Shown: piece after piece, positions 5,739 to 10,778 of the stretch
How the letters are laid out: every line of letters starts with the position of its first letter
Numbering within the stretch: position 1 is the first letter of the stretch
Source of the DNA: JANWHF01 sp036276235
GTDB taxonomy: Bacteria; Planctomycetota; Phycisphaerae; Tepidisphaerales; Tepidisphaeraceae
Length of the DNA: 10,778 nucleotides
Direction: 5' to 3'
NCBI GenBank assembly: GCA_036276235.1
Contig: DATBDZ010000323.1
Location: 1 to 10,778, forward strand
Notes under the pieces: model-generated
Databases searched by the model: none
What the model was told of the DNA's origin: nothing
What the model saw: only the letters and a program-made list of their open reading frames with translations
Translations under genes and position numbers: made by a program

Positions 5739-7229
5739 TCATGCAAACAGCGGCATGATCGCCTGCCCTTTGCCGTCGCGGGTGACGTAGAACGGGCGCT
5801 GTTCGATGTCATACGCGAGGCGCGGCGAGATGCCCATCGCCCGATAAATGCTCGCGTGAAGGTCTTCAATGATCACGCGATCCTTAATTGTTTTGCAGGG
5901 ACGTTCGTCGGCGGTGAGGCCGTGCAGATAGCCGCGCTTGATGCCGCCGCCGAAGAGCAGGACGCAGCCGGCGTCGGTGAAGTGGCGGTGCATGCCGTAA
6001 TACTTCTGGTCCTCGATCGTGTCCGGCACCTTCACCTGGTCCTTCACGCGGCGATCTTCCTTCCCCTCGATCAGCATGTCGCGGCTGAACTCACTGGCTA
6101 GGACGATCAGCGTGCGATTGAGCAAGCCCCGCTCTTCAAGATCGAGCACGAGCTGCGCGATTGGGGCGTCGATCATCGCCTTCATCGTGGTGGCGCGGGC
6201 GTGGCCATTTTCGTGCGTGTCCCAGTTGAGGAAGGGAATGTATTCGGTCGTCACTTCGATATACCGCGCGCCCACTTCCGCCAAGCGGCGTGCGAGCAAA
6301 CATCCCAGGCCGAACCGGCCGACGGTTTGCTTCTCGTAAGACCCGTCGCGCCCCTGCGCGGCGTTGAGCTTTTTGATGTCAAAATCCGCCGGCACATATT
6401 TGGCGAGCGATTCTGCCGGCTCCAACGAAAGATCAAATGCCTTGGCCGCCGGAGAGCTGAGCAGGCGATGCGCATTATCCATCGATCGCAAAAGCGACTC
6501 GCGCTGATAGGCGCTGCCATGCTCGCTGATCGGGCTGGCTTCGACGAGGCGATTGTAAAACTTGCTGCGATCCTCAAACCGGCCCGGCGTCATGCCGGCC
6601 GGCGGGCGCACCGTGTTGATCGCATCATTGGGAAACGGAATGTTAAACGGGCCGTACTCGCTGCCCAGGAAGCCGGCGGTGGTGAACGCCTTCACTTCCT
6701 CGCCCTCGCCGATATCAAAACGTTGCCCGATGTTGATGAACGCGGGAACCGCCGGATTCAGCGGCCCGAGCGTGCGCGCGATCACCGCGCCAATATGCGG
6801 CGCGGCGACGCTCTGCGGCGGAATGTACCCCGTGTGCCAGTGATACTGATGACGCGAGTGGAGAATGAACCCCAAATCGGCGGCGGTGTAGGAGCGAATG
6901 AGCGTGCCGCGATCCATGATCGCCGCCATCTTTTCCAGGCCCTTGGAAAACTTGATCTGATCGACGGCGGTATCGATCGCCGGGAACGTGCTGAGCACGC
7001 CCTTGGGCTGCATACCCTTTGAGTACTCGGTGAATCGCTTTGGATCGAACGTCTCGGTGTGCGCCATGCCGCCGGCCATCCAAAGTACGATGATGGTGTC
7101 AGCGGTCGGTGTGATTTTCTCGATCGGTTCGGCGCCGTAGAGGCGCGGAGCGCCAGACGCTAATGCAGCGAGGGTCGCTGCGGAAGCGGTTTTCAGAAAA
7201 TCTCGGCGCGTGTGCAACGTTCTCGACAT
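5739..7229 (-). CDS. Tat-exported DUF1501 protein
   Basis: The 496-aa protein begins with a twin-arginine signal: TRRDFLKTASAATLAALASGAP (7-28, RR at 8-9), with likely cleavage near residues 28-33. The remainder is a DUF1501 domain of the alkaline-phosphatase/sulfatase-like superfamily. Recognisable blocks are WMAGGMAHTETFDPK (50-64), WDTHENGH (336-343), LASEFSRD (377-384) and GMHRHFTDAGCVLLFGGGIKRG (412-433). These histidine- and aspartate-rich motifs suggest metal binding, but the reaction is not established for the family. AGGA at 7236-7239 supports the start. In planctomycetes DUF1501 genes commonly follow DUF1549/DUF1553 genes, as here. The gap between the two is 200 bp and contains an inverted-repeat element. 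The stop is 19 bp from the end of the convergent GT-C gene, with no obvious terminator between them. Confidence 0.93.
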   Translation of the reverse strand: MSRTLHTRRDFLKTASAATLAALASGAPRLYGAEPIEKITPTADTIIVLWMAGGMAHTETFDPKRFTEYSKGMQPKGVLSTFPAIDTAVDQIKFSKGLEKMAAIMDRGTLIRSYTAADLGFILHSRHQYHWHTGYIPPQSVAAPHIGAVIARTLGPLNPAVPAFINIGQRFDIGEGEEVKAFTTAGFLGSEYGPFNIPFPNDAINTVRPPAGMTPGRFEDRSKFYNRLVEASPISEHGSAYQRESLLRSMDNAHRLLSSPAAKAFDLSLEPAESLAKYVPADFDIKKLNAAQGRDGSYEKQTVGRFGLGCLLARRLAEVGARYIEVTTEYIPFLNWDTHENGHARATTMKAMIDAPIAQLVLDLEERGLLNRTLIVLASEFSRDMLIEGKEDRRVKDQVKVPDTIEDQKYYGMHRHFTDAGCVLLFGGGIKRGYLHGLTADERPCKTIKDRVIIEDLHASIYRAMGISPRLAYDIEQRPFYVTRDGKGQAIMPLFA

Positions 7230-7235
7230 TGTTGG

Positions 7236-7239
7236 TCCT
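7236..7239 (-). promoter_or_regulatory. Shine-Dalgarno AGGA for the DUF1501 gene
   Basis: AGGA is six bases upstream of ATG 7229 on the minus strand. It fits the start that includes the complete Tat signal. Confidence 0.5.
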
Positions 7240-7266
7240 GATTCCTTATTTCTGTCGTCGCATTCT

Positions 7267-7391
7267 CCCTCTCCCCTGTACTCGGGGGAGAGGGTTGGGG
7301 TGAGGGGACGGACGCGGATTTGCGAAACTGCGCCGTATCGCGAATCGCTGTCCCCTCACCCTGCCCTCTCCCCTGAGTACAGGGGAGAGGG
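7267..7391. repeat. GC-rich inverted-repeat element in the DUF1549-DUF1501 gap
   Basis: The arms are 7267-7309 and 7350-7391. Reversing the right arm, they share CCCTCTCCCCTGTACTC, then GGGGAGAGGG, then GGGTGAGGGGAC. They differ by one substitution and a short two-to-three-base interruption. Each arm is also a hairpin by itself (CTCTCCCC with GGGGAGAG). The centre has a further imperfect stem, GATTTGCGA (7317-7325) against TCGCGAATC (7338-7346). The whole 125 bp can fold either as one long stem or as a cruciform of smaller stems. No coding frame is evident. Runs like CCCTCACC...CCCTCTCCC are common between genes in diverse bacteria (from memory). Lying within a probable operon, it could alter mRNA stability or downstream expression. 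Confidence 0.8.
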
Positions 7392-7429
7392 TTCTCGATC
7401 TACCGCTTCACTCTCGGTGCACATTTGCA

Positions 7430-10183
7430 TCACCGAATCAACTGAAACTCCGGCAACAAAACAATCGCCCAAAGCACATCCGCGACATTCTGCGCCTTGG
7501 GTTCCTCACCAAGCATCTCCAGCGCTATCCGCATCTCCGCATCCGTCGGCTTGCGTCCCAGCGTGCGAATCCAAATCTCATTCACCCAAAGCCGCGGCGT
7601 TTTCGCCGCATGCGGCGACAATCGCTGCACCGCCCGTTTTAGGCGCTGATCCAATGCAATTCCGTTGGTCAACTCCAGCGCCTGCAATGTGGTGGATGCC
7701 GACAATCGCGTGGTCATCACCTGCTCGCGATTGGGTCGATCCAGCGCGGCCATTAGCGCGTCCGAACCCAATAGCGATGCGCGAATTCCGCCCGGCTGTG
7801 CCGCTGTTGCGCAGGCGCTGCTCATCGTGGGCGCCAACTCGATCGCTTCATTGGCGAAATCCTTTCGCGCGATCGGCGGAAGCGCCGGGCCTTCATCCAC
7901 CGGCGCGATTCCTGCGGGCAGCTCGACGGCCAATGGCCACGATTCGTCATCGTGTTTAGGTTCCTTCCATTTGCCCTCGGGCGCGCGACGAACGAGCCAG
8001 CTTGAGTCGGTGGTGAGCTCGACGACGCCGTTGTCGCCCAGGTCGGCGTGCAGATAAAGCCCGACGCCGCTCACGGTATTCAGATGATTTCGCGACTTGG
8101 GGAATTGCAGGCGTTCGACGTCGTTGAGCTTTTTCTCGGTGTGGCTGGTGACATCGATCGCGATTGTGTTTTGGCCGGCGACCAGATCAGCGCGCAAATC
8201 GTAGATCGCGATGCGGCCGGAGCGTTGGCCGTCCGACATGATTGGCCGCGCGTCTTTGCCGTTGACAACGAGCGAAAATCCCTGGCTTGCCGCGAGGGCC
8301 GCGTAAGCTTCGCTGGGGACGTGCCCGAGCACGAACGTCTTGCGGAAGATCACTTTGTGCCGCGAGAGACGATCCTCAGGCTTGATCGGCTCCGGCGGCT
8401 TTGCCGCGGCATCGTCGGGTGCCTCGCCCTTGGGGGGATCGTCTTTCTTCTGCGAACCGCCCTGCTTGTCGGCCGCCGCTTTCTTCTCGACGGCAGCTTT
8501 CTCCGCCGCGGCTTTCTTCTTCTCGGCTTCGATGCGCTTGGCCTCTTCGTCTTTCTTCGTCTGCTCGTCGGCGCGGGCTTGCGCTTCTTCGATAGGCTCA
8601 TCCGTCCAGATCCACTTGGGCGGCTGCGGCGCCTCGATCAATCCGCCGGCGGTGAAATCTACCTCCATCGAAGCGGGCATCCGCGCCCAATCATCAGAGA
8701 GGCTCGTGATCGCATCGCAGAATTGCTCGGCGGTGAGCCGACGCACGAGCGGCCCGCGAAAGACAAATTGCTTTTCATCCGGCACAAGCTCAACTGCCGG
8801 CAATTGATAAGCGCGCGATGTGAGAATCAGCCCAATCGTCCGCTTCAAGTCAAAATGATGCGCCACCAGATCATCGGCGAGCCAATCAAGAAGCGGCGCG
8901 CACCACGCCGGCTTTTCCATGTCATCAACGGTCGGCACCAGCCCGCGGCCCAGAAGCCGCTCCCACAGGCGATTGACGACCGTCCGCGAAAGGCGGCCAT
9001 TGCTGCGGTCGGTCAGCAATTCCGCAAACCGCTGCTGACGCGACGCCGGGTCGGCTTTCGGATCGATTGCGCCGATCTGCGAATAGAGAAACTTCGCCTC
9101 GGCGAGCTTTCCGGTCGGCTTATCGCAATGGACCAATTCCAGCGGCACATCGCTGTAAATCGCCGCCAGACCGTAGGCGTCGGAAAGCGTCCAGTCATTG
9201 ATGAAGCTGTCGTGGCAGGAGGCGCACTTGAGATTCACGCCCATGAAAACCTGCGAGATATTCTGTGACGCCTGCATCGGCGGCAACATGCTGGCGTTCA
9301 CACTCCCGCGCCAAATGATCCCGCGGCTAAAACCCTCGCTGGCCTTGCTCGGATTCACCAGCTCGCGGACGAATTTGTCATAAGGCTTGTTGGTAACGAG
9401 CGCTTCGTAAAGCCACCCAGAAATCTGCCGGCGGCCGCCATCGATAAAGCCGGTGCCGCGATAATCATTGCGCAGCAGATCGTTCCAGAACGTCAGCCAA
9501 TGATCGGCGTAGCCGCGCCGATCGGCCAGAAGCTTCTCGACGAGGCGCTCCCGCTTGTCAGCGGATGAATCGGACAGGAATTCATCAAGCTGCTTAGGCG
9601 TCGGCAGCAAACCAATCGCGTCCAGATATGCCCGTCGCGCGAAAGCGCGATCATCGACAATCGCCGGAGCCGTGATCGAACGTTCCTGAAAATAGCTTGA
9701 CAGCAAACCATCGAGAGAATGCGCCGCCGAAGAACGCGGCAGCCGAACTTCGGTCGGCTTCAGATTCAAAGGCTCTGGCCGCGCGAAGCTGATGCTCGCG
9801 TCCCACGCCATCCCCTGATCGATCCACGCCCGCAGCAGCCCCACCTGCTCGGCCGTCCACTTCGTCCCCTTCTTGGGCATTACGCTGTCCGGATCAACCC
9901 CCGCCACCATTTTCACGATCAGACTCGCCTCACTCTTCCCAACCACGGCGGCAGGGCCGGTATCGCCGCCTTTGAGCAGGGCTTGCTTGGTTTCGAGACT
10001 AAGGCCGCCCTTGTCCTTTCCTTTGGCGTGACATTGAACGCAGCTTGCCTCGAAGAGCGGCTTGATATCGGTGGCGAAGCTGACGGCCCGCGGGGAGGGC
10101 GCGGGGAGCAAAGGCGCGGTGTCGGCTAATGCGACACCACAGAGCGACAGCAGAAGTGCGAATATCCAGCGGAATGCGTGCAT
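7430..10183 (-). CDS. Secreted PSCyt1-DUF1549-DUF1553 protein with two CxxCH motifs
   Basis: The 917-aa planctomycete-type protein starts with a signal peptide (1-20, AxA-like end VALA-D). The PSCyt1 cytochrome-like domain (about 35-125) holds C48-V-Q-C51-H52, a c-type haem site. VMPKKGTKWT (101-110) supplies the methionine region, where M102 is a possible axial ligand. DUF1549 (PSCyt2) follows at about 155-350, from FARRAYLDAIGLLPT (181-195) to a second CxxCH, C320-A-S-C323-H324. DUF1553 (PSD1) begins near 384 (RFAELL...RTVVNRLWERLLGRGLV) and includes RRLTAEQFCDAI (481-492). Its C-terminal part, with STTLQALELTNG (830-841), appears only after a long insert. The insert is a Lys/Ala/Glu-rich stretch (about 531-605) plus a probable beta-sandwich domain (about 608-755). 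Family function is unsettled; export, haem attachment and pairing with DUF1501 are the firm parts. No clear Shine-Dalgarno precedes ATG 10183. Confidence 0.92.
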   Translation of the reverse strand: MHAFRWIFALLLSLCGVALADTAPLLPAPSPRAVSFATDIKPLFEASCVQCHAKGKDKGGLSLETKQALLKGGDTGPAAVVGKSEASLIVKMVAGVDPDSVMPKKGTKWTAEQVGLLRAWIDQGMAWDASISFARPEPLNLKPTEVRLPRSSAAHSLDGLLSSYFQERSITAPAIVDDRAFARRAYLDAIGLLPTPKQLDEFLSDSSADKRERLVEKLLADRRGYADHWLTFWNDLLRNDYRGTGFIDGGRRQISGWLYEALVTNKPYDKFVRELVNPSKASEGFSRGIIWRGSVNASMLPPMQASQNISQVFMGVNLKCASCHDSFINDWTLSDAYGLAAIYSDVPLELVHCDKPTGKLAEAKFLYSQIGAIDPKADPASRQQRFAELLTDRSNGRLSRTVVNRLWERLLGRGLVPTVDDMEKPAWCAPLLDWLADDLVAHHFDLKRTIGLILTSRAYQLPAVELVPDEKQFVFRGPLVRRLTAEQFCDAITSLSDDWARMPASMEVDFTAGGLIEAPQPPKWIWTDEPIEEAQARADEQTKKDEEAKRIEAEKKKAAAEKAAVEKKAAADKQGGSQKKDDPPKGEAPDDAAAKPPEPIKPEDRLSRHKVIFRKTFVLGHVPSEAYAALAASQGFSLVVNGKDARPIMSDGQRSGRIAIYDLRADLVAGQNTIAIDVTSHTEKKLNDVERLQFPKSRNHLNTVSGVGLYLHADLGDNGVVELTTDSSWLVRRAPEGKWKEPKHDDESWPLAVELPAGIAPVDEGPALPPIARKDFANEAIELAPTMSSACATAAQPGGIRASLLGSDALMAALDRPNREQVMTTRLSASTTLQALELTNGIALDQRLKRAVQRLSPHAAKTPRLWVNEIWIRTLGRKPTDAEMRIALEMLGEEPKAQNVADVLWAIVLLPEFQLIR

Positions 10184-10301
10184 GTGGTGATGCCCTTGGC
10201 AACTGACTTACTTGTTACTTTGATACTCATGAATATGCCACACCGTTCGATTGTTTCCTAACTTTGACTCTTGGATAACGGGGTGGACAATTCCACTAGC
10301 A

Positions 10302-10473
10302 ATGGCCACCTCAAAGCAAAAACCAAGGTTAAAGCGCGCCACCGCGCAAAAACGGGCTGCGCAGAAGATCACGCCCCGCAACTGGTGGCGACTCCAAGCC
10401 GGGTCGGTTCAAGAACGATCCAACTTTCCCTGATTTCGTTGCTCAAGTGCAAGCCGCTCGGAAGCTTTCGTAG
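10302..10473 (+). pseudogene. Possible frameshifted small gene remnant
   Basis: From ATG 10302 one frame reads a basic peptide beginning MATSKQKPRLKRATAQ and continuing to NWWRLQAG, then goes out of character and stops at 10433. From about 10402 another frame reads GRFKNDPTFPDFVAQVQ and on to a TAG at 10471-10473. The second segment looks like a natural protein C-terminus with an FKxDPTFxDF-like pattern. I recall this pattern from the ends of small antitoxin-like proteins, but cannot confirm it. One extra base near 10400-10408 would explain the split. The TAG coincides with the first bases of the inverted-repeat element, so the original gene may also have been truncated by it. Chance open frames in GC-rich DNA are a real alternative. 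Confidence 0.28.
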
Positions 10474-10546
10474 GGTGCGCTACAGGTGCGCTACAGCGCA
10501 CGCGGTTCGAGCGCCGTGTGGTTTCCGCGTGCGCTGAAGCGCACCC
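10473..10546. repeat. Short inverted-repeat element of GGTGCGCT/AGCGCACC type
   Basis: The left arm (10473-10505) reads GGGTGCGCTACA, GGTGCGCTACA, then GCGCACGCGG. The right arm (10525-10546) reversed reads GGGTGCGCTTCAGCGCACGCGG. The left arm is the right arm plus a tandem copy of the 11-bp unit GGTGCGCTACA (10474-10484 and 10485-10495). Each arm also contains its own small palindrome (TGCGCT...AGCGCA). The loop is about 19 bp. This is the architecture of a REP-like or MITE-like palindromic repeat. No coding capacity is visible. Confidence 0.75.
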
Positions 10547-10579
10547 AACGGCGCTGTTCGGTTCGAGGCGTCCAATACT

Positions 10580-10608
10580 TTGGTGAATTGGGTACGTGTG
10601 CCGATAAT
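10580..10608 (+). promoter_or_regulatory. Candidate sigma-70-like promoter for the gene at 10641
   Basis: TTGGTG (10580-10585) and GATAAT (10603-10608) are separated by 17 bases. GATAAT differs from the -10 consensus by one base, while the -35 matches only TTG. It ends about 32 bases before ATG 10641, a sensible distance. This is a motif match only. Confidence 0.35.
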
Positions 10609-10640
10609 TCCAAGACGAATGGCCCGGAAATGTGAGTCTT

Positions 10641-10778
10641 ATGACCCGTGACGAAATCATCCAAAGGCGGCGCACGCTCAGTCTACCGGGCTATAGCACT
10701 CTCGAGAGCGTTGGGTTCGATGGCTCGTGGGTGACACCGTACCAGATCGCATCATGCTCGCCGAACGGCCCGGTACTC
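10641..10778 (+). CDS. Unrecognised protein, N-terminal 46 residues only
   Basis: From ATG 10641 the frame stays open for 46 codons to the window edge. The peptide starts MTRDEIIQRRRTLSLPGYST and continues with an ordinary mix of residues, including SVGFDGSWVTPYQIAS and CSPNGPVL. The composition is that of a soluble globular protein, with no signal peptide or membrane segment in the visible part. I do not recognise a family. Only a weak GTGAG (10632-10636) stands in as a ribosome binding site. A promoter-like pair lies upstream at 10580-10608. The divergent orientation relative to the DUF1549-type gene makes it a separate transcription unit. Confidence 0.55.
   Translation, partial: MTRDEIIQRRRTLSLPGYSTLESVGFDGSWVTPYQIASCSPNGPVL

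Larger units (their letters stand above)
10184..10640. other. 457-bp region without an intact gene
   Basis: This stretch separates the divergent DUF1549-type gene (-) and the partial gene starting at 10641 (+). It should contain the promoter of the former, but I cannot identify one with confidence. It also contains a possible frameshifted small gene (10302-10473), an inverted-repeat element (10473-10546) and a promoter-like pair at 10580-10608, listed separately. The remaining bases show nothing recognisable. Confidence 0.6.

Noticed and set aside
8048..9268. 406-aa open frame on the plus strand
   Set aside because: It is antisense to the DUF1549-type gene and shows low-complexity Arg/Leu-rich translation with no recognisable motif.
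10195..10208. Single TTGGCAACTGAC motif resembling the heptamers at 951-1145
   Set aside because: Only one or one and a half units, with no facing copy. Chance or a worn remnant cannot be distinguished.

Overview
The window most likely comes from a planctomycete (Planctomycetota). The best evidence is the gene pair at 5739-10183. It consists of a secreted protein with a PSCyt1-type haem motif plus DUF1549 and DUF1553, followed by a Tat-exported DUF1501 protein. This pairing is expanded in, and typical of, that phylum. I cannot assign a class or genus. The DNA is GC-rich, so long open frames on the opposite strand of the real genes are shadows. Nearly all genes lie on the minus strand.

Layout by coordinate. 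3-944 (-): NAD-dependent UDP-glucuronate decarboxylase-type epimerase. 951-1145: inverted-repeat element built from TTGCCAG-like heptamers. 1149-1907 (-): family 2 glycosyltransferase of the polyprenyl-phosphate sugar transferase type. 2027-2589: compact cassette with 63-bp terminal inverted repeats enclosing a single GxxExxY-family gene (2085-2516, -). 2603-3538 (-): aspartate carbamoyltransferase, pyrB. 3562-4095 (-): pyrR. 4127-5719 (+): multi-spanning GT-C/GT39-like membrane glycosyltransferase, the only convincing complete plus-strand gene. 5739-7229 (-): DUF1501. 7267-7391: GC-rich inverted-repeat element. 7430-10183 (-): PSCyt1-DUF1549-DUF1553. 10184-10640: non-coding or degraded stretch with a possible frameshifted small gene and a fourth inverted-repeat element. 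10641-10778 (+): start of an unrecognised gene cut by the window edge.

Functionally there are three blocks. The epimerase and family 2 transferase (-) suggest surface polysaccharide or glycan synthesis, and the GT-C protein may belong to the same theme although it is divergent. pyrR-pyrB is a short de novo pyrimidine operon, with a PRPP-binding regulator followed by the second pathway enzyme. The DUF1549/DUF1501 pair is a planctomycete export module of unsettled biochemical role.

The least ordinary aspect is a set of four unrelated inverted-repeat elements in under 10 kb, each at a gene boundary. The one at 2027-2589 carries a gene for a protein with PD-(D/E)xK-nuclease-like residues and looks like a small mobile or mobilisable unit.
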